A stretch of DNA of 44,005 nucleotides from a virus. Location of the stretch: positions 1 through 44,005 of the IMG/VR virus record IMGVR_UViG_3300031539_000088; one strand, 5' to 3'. The notes beneath the pieces were generated by a model that had not been told where the DNA came from, made no database searches, and saw only the letters and a program-made list of their open reading frames with translations. Both the position numbers and the translations under genes were made by a program. Positions 1 to 6,522 of the stretch are shown piece by piece; positions within the stretch are counted from its first letter, which is position 1; the number at the start of each line of letters is the position of its first letter.

Positions 1-190
1 CAGGCACCTCGCAGCCGGTCGGCAGGATGGCGACCTCAAAATTCTTGCCTTCTCGGCACTTGGGGCAAGGGGAGAAACCAGAGCCAGGGCCATCGGACCA
101 CTGGACTGGCAGCCAGTCGCCGCCCCTACCCCCGCAATCCGCGCATTCGATGGGGGTGGAGGAGAGAGCGAAGGGGACTGCGGGGGCCAT
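1..190 (-). CDS. Zinc-finger-like hypothetical protein (3' end beyond window)
   Basis: Reading the minus strand from the ATG at 188-190 gives an open frame of 63 codons that runs off the left edge. The start is supported by a good ribosome binding site: the minus strand carries TAGGAGAC directly before the ATG. The visible part has two CxxC pairs, the first in the context ECADCGGRGG and the second in SPCPKCREGK. This spacing and glycine pattern is typical of a DnaJ-type or rubredoxin-like zinc knuckle binding one zinc ion. Nothing else identifies the function, and the C-terminal part is missing. The gene diverges from the + strand genes that begin at 272, so the 80 bp between them probably holds promoters for both directions. 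The forward frame lying over it is judged a shadow. Confidence 0.65.
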   Translation of the reverse strand, partial: MAPAVPFALSSTPIECADCGGRGGDWLPVQWSDGPGSGFSPCPKCREGKNFEVAILPTGCEVP

Positions 191-231
191 GTCTCCTATA
201 CGTTTGGTCCTAGTCTACCGAAACCGCGGCG

Positions 232-271
232 TTGGCGCGCTTATTCTGGCTATAGGACCGCTTTTGACGAG
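232..271 (+). promoter_or_regulatory. Promoter-like motif, copy A
   Basis: TTGGCG at 232-237 is followed after 13 bases by TATAGG at 251-256 (context GGCTATAGGACCGC) and ends in ACGAG at 267-271, just before the start codon at 272. Closely related strings occur at 9152-9195 and 15884-15923, each upstream of a + strand gene. Conservation of both blocks at three separate intergenic sites suggests a phage promoter or regulator site. The 13-14 base gap is shorter than the usual sigma-70 spacing. If transcription starts a few bases after TATAGG, the leader of the gene at 272 would be very short. Confidence 0.5.
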
Positions 272-553
272 ATGCCAGACGACACCAGCAAAGGCTCCGC
301 CAAGACGCTAGATCTGGCGCTCAAGCTCCTTTCGACCCTCGTAATCCCGTTGATCCTCTGGGGCGTGCGCTTGGAGGTGAAAACCGCCATCCAAGACGAA
401 CGCATCGCAGAGTTGGAGGACGACGTACAAAAGGCGACCGGAATCTCGACCGCGGTTCAGGAGAACTCCCTGACGCTCGTGAAGCTGGAAGCCAAGATCG
501 ACTCTGTGGGAGAAAAGATCGATGACATCAAGAAGCTACTTGATCGCGGGTAG
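272..553 (+). CDS. Small membrane-anchored coiled-coil protein, candidate inner-membrane spanin or holin-like
   Basis: The 93 aa product has a short charged N-terminus, one hydrophobic segment at about residues 14-35 (core LLSTLVIPLILWGV), and then a charged heptad-like helix to the C-terminus ending KIDDIKKLLDRG. Lysines before the segment and acidic residues after it favour an N-in, C-out topology with the coiled coil in the periplasm. This is the layout of an i-spanin, although Rz-type proteins are usually longer. The next gene starts inside this one in another frame and encodes a lipoprotein, which is the usual overlapping architecture of two-component spanins. A BhlA-like or class III-like holin is the main alternative. 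The ATG at 272 lies directly after GACGAG, which is too close to be an ideal ribosome binding site, and no better start is seen. Confidence 0.6.
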   Translation: MPDDTSKGSAKTLDLALKLLSTLVIPLILWGVRLEVKTAIQDERIAELEDDVQKATGISTAVQENSLTLVKLEAKIDSVGEKIDDIKKLLDRG

Positions 554-1109
554 CCTCCTCTTCGCCTGCACTGCCCCGAAGGACCACACGGAAGCGGTTG
601 AGGCGAGGGCCGACAAAGCGGCTGACAAGAAGGCGGAGATCAAGGCGGAGATCGAGAAGGCCAAGATTGAGTTTGGCTCCGAAGATCCGATCTCGGACAC
701 GGGAGAGGAGCCCGTCGGGCCTGATTTCGGGGGCGATGGCGGGACGGAGACGGGGAACGGCGCGGTTGTGATCGTGGTCGAGCAACCCACCACGAAGAAG
801 CGCAAGACGAAGCAGCCCAAGGGCGCATCTTGCCCATCCTCCTACGTGAAGTTTGATGGCGAGTGTCTGCCGAAGAAGAAGGCGGACTACCTCGCAGAGA
901 AGCGCGACGAGAAGCATTTGGCGGAGCTTGCCGATGCTGACAGCGAGCTTGAGCAGGCCAAGGTCCAGCAGCAGATCCTTGAGGATCAGGCGAAGCAAAT
1001 GGAGAATTACGGCGACGACTTGGACGAGATCTACAAGAAGCTGGAAGAGAAGAAAAAGAAGGGCGAAGGCCCCTTTGACAAGAAGGGCGAAGATCCGTTC
1101 GGCGGGTAG
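522..1109 (+). CDS. Lipoprotein with coiled coil, candidate outer-membrane spanin
   Basis: The 195 aa product begins with a short signal peptide of lipoprotein type: Arg4, a hydrophobic core, then Leu13-Phe14-Ala15-Cys16 as lipobox, with Thr at +2, which suits outer-membrane sorting. The mature part has an alpha-helical Lys/Glu/Ala-rich stretch, a glycine/acidic linker, a basic patch, a Cys pair (CPSSYVKFDGEC) that could form a disulphide, a second long charged helix, and a repetitive tail (GEGPFDKKGEDPFGG). The gene starts 32 bases inside the preceding membrane-protein gene in a different frame. Lipid anchor, helices and overlap together fit the outer-membrane partner of a two-component spanin, which fuses inner and outer membranes during lysis. 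It is longer than typical Rz1-like proteins, so a structural or exclusion lipoprotein remains possible. Confidence 0.65.
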   Translation: MTSRSYLIAGSLLFACTAPKDHTEAVEARADKAADKKAEIKAEIEKAKIEFGSEDPISDTGEEPVGPDFGGDGGTETGNGAVVIVVEQPTTKKRKTKQPKGASCPSSYVKFDGECLPKKKADYLAEKRDEKHLAELADADSELEQAKVQQQILEDQAKQMENYGDDLDEIYKKLEEKKKKGEGPFDKKGEDPFGG

Positions 1110-1118
1110 AGTGCCATC

Positions 1119-1571
1119 ATGTCCGACATGCTCACCACCGAGTCCCCTACCGCTCCCGAGCCCTCCGTCGAGGCTACCCCCGAGGTCGCCGAAGCGCCAA
1201 TTGCTGAAACGGTCGGCAAGATGGAGGACGAGGAGGCCAAGAACCTCTACTCCTGGCAGGCCGAGGTCCAAGCCCACATGCGCTCGGCCGGGGAAATCGC
1301 GGTTCGGGTCAAGCGGGTCCAGAAGCAGCGCGACGCTGCGACTGCCCATTTCGACAGGCAGATCGAGGCGCTGACGACTCAGCAGGACAAGCTGATCGAC
1401 CGCTGCGAGGAATTGGAAGGCAATGCCCAGACACTCCTGAACGATCTGAAACAACGCTTTGGCATCGAAGCCGGCACTGACTGGCGCACGATGCCGGATG
1501 GCAGTGTTCAAACTCTCGATCCAGAATTGCTCAAGGCCGCGCGAGACAAAGCTGCGGCAGAAACACAGTAG
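1119..1571 (+). CDS. Coiled-coil protein of unknown function
   Basis: The protein has 150 aa. Residues 1-35 are Pro/Glu/Thr-rich and probably disordered. Residues about 40-120 form a long charged helix with heptad character, and the C-terminus is short and Ala/Lys-rich. The layout of helical hairpin followed by a short end loosely recalls Gam-type nuclease inhibitors, but no diagnostic residue was recognised and that is not proposed as the function. The gene follows the lipoprotein gene by nine bases and precedes the adaptor gene by six, so it is probably cotranscribed with the neck genes. The ribosome binding site is weak (GGGTAGAG about ten bases upstream). Confidence 0.7.
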   Translation: MSDMLTTESPTAPEPSVEATPEVAEAPIAETVGKMEDEEAKNLYSWQAEVQAHMRSAGEIAVRVKRVQKQRDAATAHFDRQIEALTTQQDKLIDRCEELEGNAQTLLNDLKQRFGIEAGTDWRTMPDGSVQTLDPELLKAARDKAAAETQ

Positions 1572-1577
1572 ACGACG

Positions 1578-2978
1578 ATGACTGATCTCGGATGGGGGCC
1601 AAGCCTCGGGGAAAATCCATTCCCACCTGCGAATGTGCAGGTGGTGAGTCCCCTATTTACAGGCGCGCTCGACATTCGATGGGACGACCCGAGGATCAAC
1701 CCCTGCAACTCAGCCTTCGATATCGTGGGCGTGAACATTTACCGTTCCGACACCACGGAGCGGGGGCCCTACACTCGCATCAACCGTTTCCCGGTCGGAG
1801 GCAACTTCTACCGCGACATGACCGACAACGCCTTTGAGGAGCAAGAGGTCGTCCACTGGCCCCAGGACTACCTCTCTCGGGGGGAGTCTGCGAACGGGAG
1901 CCGTTTCACCTTCAAGACCAAGCGGTGCCCCATCGTCAAGAAGGACGGTCAGGCGATCACAGCGAACAGCCCCGCCGACGTGCAGGTCACGATCAACGGG
2001 GTCATCGTTCCGGTACACGAGGTTTTCGGAACGACTGGCGAGATCACGCTGATCAACACGCAGACCTTCGACATTGCGCGGCAGCGGTTGAACGACCCCA
2101 TCCTGCCTGACGAGAACGCCATCGTCACGGTCACGTATTTCTACAACCGCAACCTCGTGAAGCAAGACCTCGACCAGAAGCTCTGGTACAGGGTCACGAC
2201 GATTGCGGCCTGCGTCGATGAGAATGGGAACCCGCTCACGTCCTCGGGCCTGATCGAGACGCCGCTGAAATTCGCACCCGCGATCACGAACCACCAGATC
2301 GAGACGATGGACTACATTTGGCGGGAAGCGATCCGCCGAAACAACTGGGTGCTAGAGCAGGGCGGTGAGCGCGTCAAGGTGTTCATCCGCAAGACAAGTG
2401 GCATCCCCTGCTTTTGTGGCATAGACGCCCGCACGTTGGAGATCGGCCAACAGCCACGGAACAAGTGCGAGACCTGTTTTGGTGTCGGCTTTGTCGGTGG
2501 CTACGAGGGCCCCTACGACCTGATCATCTCGCCGGACGATGGGGCTGACCGACGGGTTCGGCAAGACCCCAGCGGTCGCGTGCTGGAGCACCAGTGGGAG
2601 GTTTGGACCGGACCCTCCCCGGCCCTGACCCAACGCGACTTTGTGGTGCGACAGACCAACGAGCGCTACTCCATCGGCGCTGTCCGCAAACCAAGCTCGC
2701 GCGGCAACGTCATGCAGCAGCACTTCTCGATCAAGTATCTGGAGGAGAATGACATTCGGTACGAAGTTCCGATGGCCGACCCCGCCGGACTCACTTGGCC
2801 CGAGTGTCGAATCATGCCGCCGACAACGACCGGCGGAGCGTGGCGGAATTTCCCGCCGTTTGGCCCACACCCTGTCGGCGAGCACGACACCATCCCGCAC
2901 ACGACCGACAAGGAGAACATCCCTGACGAACGGGAGATTCGCGGCCGAACCGCGGTGTGGGAGAACATCACCTACTAG
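1578..2978 (+). CDS. Virion structural protein, probable head-tail adaptor with cysteine cluster
   Basis: The protein has 466 aa. Residues about 20-100 look like a fibronectin-type beta-sandwich (VNIYRSDTTERGPYTRIN). Residues about 130-200 hold a second beta domain ending VTVTYFYNR, a motif that recurs in the sheath. Residues about 275-320 contain a Cys cluster (CFCG, then CETCFGVGFVGG) that probably binds zinc, followed by a beta-rich C-terminal half. Position immediately before an HK97-gp10-like neck gene and upstream of terminator, sheath and tube genes argues for a head-tail connector or head-closure protein. The exact family is not recognised and the assignment rests mainly on synteny. 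No strong ribosome binding site is visible, so translation may be coupled to the gene ending at 1571. Confidence 0.65.
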   Translation: MTDLGWGPSLGENPFPPANVQVVSPLFTGALDIRWDDPRINPCNSAFDIVGVNIYRSDTTERGPYTRINRFPVGGNFYRDMTDNAFEEQEVVHWPQDYLSRGESANGSRFTFKTKRCPIVKKDGQAITANSPADVQVTINGVIVPVHEVFGTTGEITLINTQTFDIARQRLNDPILPDENAIVTVTYFYNRNLVKQDLDQKLWYRVTTIAACVDENGNPLTSSGLIETPLKFAPAITNHQIETMDYIWREAIRRNNWVLEQGGERVKVFIRKTSGIPCFCGIDARTLEIGQQPRNKCETCFGVGFVGGYEGPYDLIISPDDGADRRVRQDPSGRVLEHQWEVWTGPSPALTQRDFVVRQTNERYSIGAVRKPSSRGNVMQQHFSIKYLEENDIRYEVPMADPAGLTWPECRIMPPTTTGGAWRNFPPFGPHPVGEHDTIPHTTDKENIPDEREIRGRTAVWENITY

Positions 2979-2987
2979 GAGTGTGCC

Positions 2988-3578
2988 GTGGTCGAAACAA
3001 GGGCAGTACGTCGAGCTTACGGGAAGCCCTGGTCTGAGATCATCGGGAGCATCGAAACGTCGCGCCCCTTTTTGAAAGAGGTCGGGAAGATCCTGGTTGA
3101 AGCGGTGGTCAAGGAAGCCCGCAAGGATCTTGCGAAGCAGGGCAACCGGCCAACGCCACGGGGGAAGGCTGAGGGTATCCCTGCGAGCGAGAAATTCTTC
3201 AAATCGTTCTCCTATCGGATCACAGGCTCTAATTCCGTTGAGATCGTATCCGACTGGGAGTGGATCGATCAGATTTTGGAAGGGCGTAGCCCCTACAAGA
3301 TGACCTGGATGCGGCAGGTTTCGATGCCGAACGCGGGGGGTGTTGCCCCGTTGCACTCCAAAACCCGGAAACGCCCTGCATCGGGCCCAGCACGCAAGCC
3401 ACCCGGTAAAGTGGTGTATCGAACAACCCCTGGCAAATGGCAGCGGAACTGGATCCACCCCGGTTTCGCCAAACACAATTTTGTGGACCGCGCCTTCCGC
3501 AAGGCAAAGCTCAACGTGGACGAAGCGATGCGCAAGCGGTTGGAAAAGGCTCTCGGTGCGAGTAGTAACTTCCAATGA
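2988..3578 (+). CDS. Neck / tail-completion protein (HK97 gp10-like)
   Basis: The protein has 196 aa and is basic. It has an N-terminal helix with EVGKILVEAVVKEARKDL, the stretch ASEKFFKSFSYRITGSNSVEIVSDW, and a C-terminal part ending in DRAFRKAKLNVDEAMRKRLEKAL. Amphipathic helix, then a beta-sheet with S-x-E-I-x-S-D-W, then a last helix is the pattern of HK97-gp10-type head-tail joining or tail-completion proteins, normally 120-180 aa. The start codon is GTG at 2988, chosen because AGGAG lies six bases upstream at 2977-2981. The stop overlaps the next start as ATGA, so translation of the next gene is probably coupled. Confidence 0.6.
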   Translation: MVETRAVRRAYGKPWSEIIGSIETSRPFLKEVGKILVEAVVKEARKDLAKQGNRPTPRGKAEGIPASEKFFKSFSYRITGSNSVEIVSDWEWIDQILEGRSPYKMTWMRQVSMPNAGGVAPLHSKTRKRPASGPARKPPGKVVYRTTPGKWQRNWIHPGFAKHNFVDRAFRKAKLNVDEAMRKRLEKALGASSNFQ

Positions 3579-4279
3579 AGGAGGCGAGAGTCACATGCAA
3601 GATCGAGCAGATCAAATTGCCGGACATGGGGATCACACTAGTGCGTGGGCAGGAGGTCTGGTTTGGCGAACGCGAAGCACGACGCTCGGCCGACCTCAAC
3701 CATGCACGGAAGATCGGAGCCATCGATCTTCGGTGGGAGACGAGGTGTCGCGTGTCTAAACCGCCTGCGCCCCCGCACTTCCGAAAGCTGCGTCCAGGCG
3801 TTCGCAAGCAGATCGAGCCCTCGCGCCCTGAGCCTGCGAAGCCGGCCCCGGCTCCCGCTCCGAGCGTCGATCTCGACCTGATCGGGAAGCAGGTCAAGGC
3901 GCAGGTCGCGGCCGAGATGGCGCGGCAGATGGGTCAGCTTGAAGGTCAGATGGAGACGATGCGGACGGACATTGTGTCCCAGGTGACGGCGGCACTCTCC
4001 GGCCAGAAGGGCATGGACGCCGAGCAGATGGCGGCCGTGCTCAAGGCCACCTTGGAGCAAGTGCTCCCTGCCCATTCCGCTGCCGTCGCGGCACCCGCGG
4101 CGAAGGGACATGCAACGGTGTCGAGCGACGCCCCGATGTTCATTCCCGAGGGGATCGTGAAAGAAACCAAAGGCAAGGTCAAGGTTCAACAAGCCACCGG
4201 CTCGACGGGTGGTTTGGATGATGCCGCAGCGGCCTTGAAAGCATTGAAACGGAAAAAGAAGGACAAGACAAATGACTGA
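3575..4279 (+). CDS. Unknown protein with N-terminal beta domain and coiled coil
   Basis: The protein has 234 aa. Residues 1-55 form a compact beta-rich domain (GITLVRGQEVWFGEREARRS, then IGAIDLRWETRCRV). A Pro/Ala-rich linker follows at about 60-95, then a helix of Gln, Met and Glu at about 100-165, and a C-terminus rich in Ala and Lys (KALKRKKKDK). It is coupled on both sides: its start overlaps the neck gene (ATGA) and its end overlaps the actin-like ATPase gene (ATGACTGA). The tight coupling suggests that it works with the neck protein or with the ATPase, possibly as its partner or adaptor, but no ParR-like DNA-binding fold was recognised. Function unknown. Confidence 0.7.
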   Translation: MKEARVTCKIEQIKLPDMGITLVRGQEVWFGEREARRSADLNHARKIGAIDLRWETRCRVSKPPAPPHFRKLRPGVRKQIEPSRPEPAKPAPAPAPSVDLDLIGKQVKAQVAAEMARQMGQLEGQMETMRTDIVSQVTAALSGQKGMDAEQMAAVLKATLEQVLPAHSAAVAAPAAKGHATVSSDAPMFIPEGIVKETKGKVKVQQATGSTGGLDDAAAALKALKRKKKDKTND

Positions 4280-5300
4280 CGTAATGCCCGGCTGCGGCCT
4301 CGATTGTGGAACCATGAATTTCGTCTCGGCACGACGGACGGACGAAGGCGTCGTCACTCGTCGGATGCGTGATGCCTTCCTCGACCTGCCCCTCGACAGC
4401 AAGAAGATGCTGAAGCTCGGCGGGGTCAACTACGTGACGATGGGGGAGGGAGACGACAAGGCTCTCGTCGTTGTCGGCGACGCTGCGATGGAGTACGCCA
4501 ACCTTCTTAGCAAGCCTGTGCGGCGGCCTCTTCAAGCGGGCCTGATCGCAGCCGGTGAGATCGACGCCATCGAGGTACTCGGGGTGCTGATCAAGCATGT
4601 CCTCGGCGAGCCCGTCGTGGAGGGCGAGTATTGCTATTTCTCGGTTCCCGCCGCCCCGGTGGATGACCCGACGAAGAACGTGATCTACCACCAGGGTGTC
4701 CTCGATCGGATCATCTCGGAGTGTGGCTACACCCCGGTTCCGTCGAACGAAGCCTTGGCGATCATCTACGCGGAGACGGCGAAGGACGGCTTCTCAGGCA
4801 TCGGTATTTCGATGGGCTCGGGCATGAGCAACGTCGCTCTTGCCATCGGGACCGTGGAAGGCTTGGCCTTCTCCGTGGGCCGCGGAGGTGACTGGATCGA
4901 CGCGGGGGCTGCTACTGCCACAGGGGCGACACCGGAGAAAATCTGCGCGCTCAAAGAGGCCGGCATCGACCTGATGGCTCCGAAGAACCGGACGGAAGAG
5001 GCCATCTGCGTCTACTACAAGCACCACATCCAGTACGTGCTGGAGGTGTTCTTGGCCGAATTCGTCAAGATCAAGGACAAGTTTGCCATCCCGAAGCCCA
5101 TCCCGATCGTTGTCGGCGGTGGCACATCCAAGCCCGAGAATTTCATGGAATTCTTCCAGCAGGTGTTCGACCGGATGAAGCGCAAGTTCCCCATCGAGAT
5201 CAGCGAAATCCGTCACGCGTCGTCACCGCTCAACGCGGTGGCACACGGCCTGCTCATCCAGGCCGGGCAGGAATACGACGAGGATGAGGATGATGAGTGA
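4272..5300 (+). CDS. Actin-fold (MreB/Hsp70-like) ATPase
   Basis: The protein has 342 aa, the usual length for MreB/ParM-like proteins. The actin-superfamily motifs appear in order. Phosphate-1 is GLDCGTMN at 9-16 with Asp11. A connect-1 helix has SNEALAII at 158-165, with Glu160 at the catalytic Glu/Gln place. Phosphate-2 is ISMGSGMSNVA at 179-189. An RGGDWID block at 204-210 resembles the GGD-x-hD of MreB. The adenosine motif is IVVGGGTS at 279-286. In phosphate-2 the usual Asp is replaced by Ser180, so hydrolysis may be slow or changed. The C-terminus is very acidic. Phage actins are known to form filaments that position or segregate DNA or virions; here the gene sits among neck genes, so a role in assembly or localisation is inferred. 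Start and stop overlap neighbours by 8 bases each. Confidence 0.85.
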   Translation: MTDVMPGCGLDCGTMNFVSARRTDEGVVTRRMRDAFLDLPLDSKKMLKLGGVNYVTMGEGDDKALVVVGDAAMEYANLLSKPVRRPLQAGLIAAGEIDAIEVLGVLIKHVLGEPVVEGEYCYFSVPAAPVDDPTKNVIYHQGVLDRIISECGYTPVPSNEALAIIYAETAKDGFSGIGISMGSGMSNVALAIGTVEGLAFSVGRGGDWIDAGAATATGATPEKICALKEAGIDLMAPKNRTEEAICVYYKHHIQYVLEVFLAEFVKIKDKFAIPKPIPIVVGGGTSKPENFMEFFQQVFDRMKRKFPIEISEIRHASSPLNAVAHGLLIQAGQEYDEDEDDE

Positions 5301-5580
5301 TTTCGATCAGGAGCGTGCAGTGATCCTGAAACGCATCGCCGAGGGCCTCAATGACCTCGCCGGACTTTACGCTGCCAACCCTGACCGCGCCCTCCCTTCG
5401 GTGGATGAGCCGACCGGCTCGGCCGTCATCTCTGTGGCCAACGCGGATGAGGGTGTTTCCCTCCACAACGTCTACCCTATGTCCTGTCAGCAGGCGATTT
5501 CAGAGGACGAAGAGACGGTGTGGGGGCCCGTTATTTACTGCATCCTTGGCTTGTCCACGGAAAACTTACTCCTACACTAG
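5293..5580 (+). CDS. Small hypothetical protein
   Basis: The protein has 95 aa from the ATG at 5293. In-frame ATGs at 5284 and 5290 are possible, but 5293 gives the overlap ATGAGTGA with the stop of the ATPase gene, matching the ATGACTGA overlap at that gene's own start. The N-terminal third is a predicted helix (ERAVILKRIAEGLNDLAGLY), and the rest is mixed with a hydrophobic end (WGPVIYCILGLSTENLLLH). No family is recognised. Coupling to the ATPase makes a partner role possible. Confidence 0.6.
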   Translation: MSDFDQERAVILKRIAEGLNDLAGLYAANPDRALPSVDEPTGSAVISVANADEGVSLHNVYPMSCQQAISEDEETVWGPVIYCILGLSTENLLLH

Positions 5581-5621
5581 AACAGGCCACACAGGCCGTA
5601 ACCACCCAAACAGGGAACAAC

Positions 5622-5972
5622 ATGACACGCAAAACCATTCACGACCGCGAAACTGACGGAGCCACTCCGATCAGCTTCATCATCGGCACTGTTTCTCAGT
5701 ACCGCCTCAAAAACGGCACGGCAAAGTGCCCCTGCAAACCGAACTACTACGGACTCGGGTGCTCCATCTGCAAGCCCGACAAGTTCGCAGCCCGGGTCGC
5801 GTCTGCCATGGCGGACGAACGAGTCGCACGCACGATGGCACATGCCGCCCACGAGAGCGTCCGCGCCTCGCTCGGGCTCGCCACCGGGACACCTCGGGAC
5901 ACCCGCACTGCGGTCTGGTCAGCACGCCTTCAGGGCGTCACCAGCGAGACGCTGGAGCGGCTCAATGCCTAG
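5622..5972 (+). CDS. Small protein with four-cysteine cluster
   Basis: The protein has 116 aa. The ATG at 5622 is preferred over upstream in-frame starts because AGGGA lies five bases before it and the protein upstream of it looks like noise. A Cys-rich segment at about residues 35-55 (CPCKPNYYGLGCSICKP) has the CxC...CxxC layout of a small zinc site. It is followed by an Ala/Arg/Val-rich helical region. Function unknown. The stop overlaps the next start (ATGCCTAG). Confidence 0.65.
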   Translation: MTRKTIHDRETDGATPISFIIGTVSQYRLKNGTAKCPCKPNYYGLGCSICKPDKFAARVASAMADERVARTMAHAAHESVRASLGLATGTPRDTRTAVWSARLQGVTSETLERLNA

Positions 5973-6342
5973 CCACACTAAGCGAAAACAACGGCTGATC
6001 GCTTCCGCCCTCGATCGCTGGATCAACAACGAGGTGCTCATGCCTGGAGATGACTTCTCCGAAACCCTCCACGCAGTCCGCACCCAGCACCTTCACGAGA
6101 AGGAGGTCAAGCGCGGGTTCAATACCCCGACGGAGACCGGATCCTTTTGGGTCCGAGGGCCGGGCGAACGCTCGGTGGAGCGGGTGTCCAACGAGGACTC
6201 CTCATGGATCGAGGAGTACCAGACCGCCAACTTTCGTGAGCCATCCGATCTTGGGTGGAAACGACCGGCGCGAAGCGCGGAGAAGCTGGCCGCCACTAGG
6301 GTGGCTATGCGCTTTCGTAGTAGAAGGGCTGCCCGCGAGTAG
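5965..6342 (+). CDS. Hypothetical protein
   Basis: The protein has 125 aa and is basic and charged. The start at 5965 is chosen because it overlaps the stop of the preceding gene, the coupling style used throughout this cluster; an upstream in-frame extension would run through that gene. The N-terminal region is helical with KRKQRLIASALDRWIN, and the C-terminus is rich in Arg (RVAMRFRSRRAARE). No domain is recognised. It may bind nucleic acid or an acidic partner, but nothing shows this directly. Confidence 0.6.
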   Translation: MPSHTKRKQRLIASALDRWINNEVLMPGDDFSETLHAVRTQHLHEKEVKRGFNTPTETGSFWVRGPGERSVERVSNEDSSWIEEYQTANFREPSDLGWKRPARSAEKLAATRVAMRFRSRRAARE

Positions 6343-6357
6343 CCCTACGGCCCCGAA

Positions 6358-6504
6358 ATGCGTACTGAACCGCTCATCCCCCGCGAGGTATTGGAAGATC
6401 TGTATTTCGGCAAGGTCGCGGCGAAATTCGCAGCGGCTCGCGTCTACTGCAACAAGCGGGGCTGGGTGTTCCGCGTTATCGACCACGTAAAGGTGGAAAG
6501 GTAG
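6358..6504 (+). CDS. Very small hypothetical protein (48 aa)
   Basis: An ATG at 6358 opens a 48-codon frame ending TAG at 6502-6504. It fills the gap between neighbouring genes with 15 bases before it and 18 after. The product begins MRTEPLIPREVLEDLYFGKV, continues with an Ala-rich helix, and has an aromatic, basic end (GWVFRVIDHVKVER), giving plausible helix and strand composition with codon use like its neighbours. No ribosome binding site is clear. Function unknown. Confidence 0.45.
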   Translation: MRTEPLIPREVLEDLYFGKVAAKFAAARVYCNKRGWVFRVIDHVKVER

Positions 6505-6522
6505 GCCGCCATCTATTTTCAA

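Noticed and set aside
528-1511. Long minus-strand open frame (about 327 codons) opposite the lipoprotein and coiled-coil genes
   Set aside because: It mirrors the + strand genes, which have better starts, a lipobox and sensible composition; the Leu/Arg-rich product is typical of an antisense shadow in GC-rich DNA.
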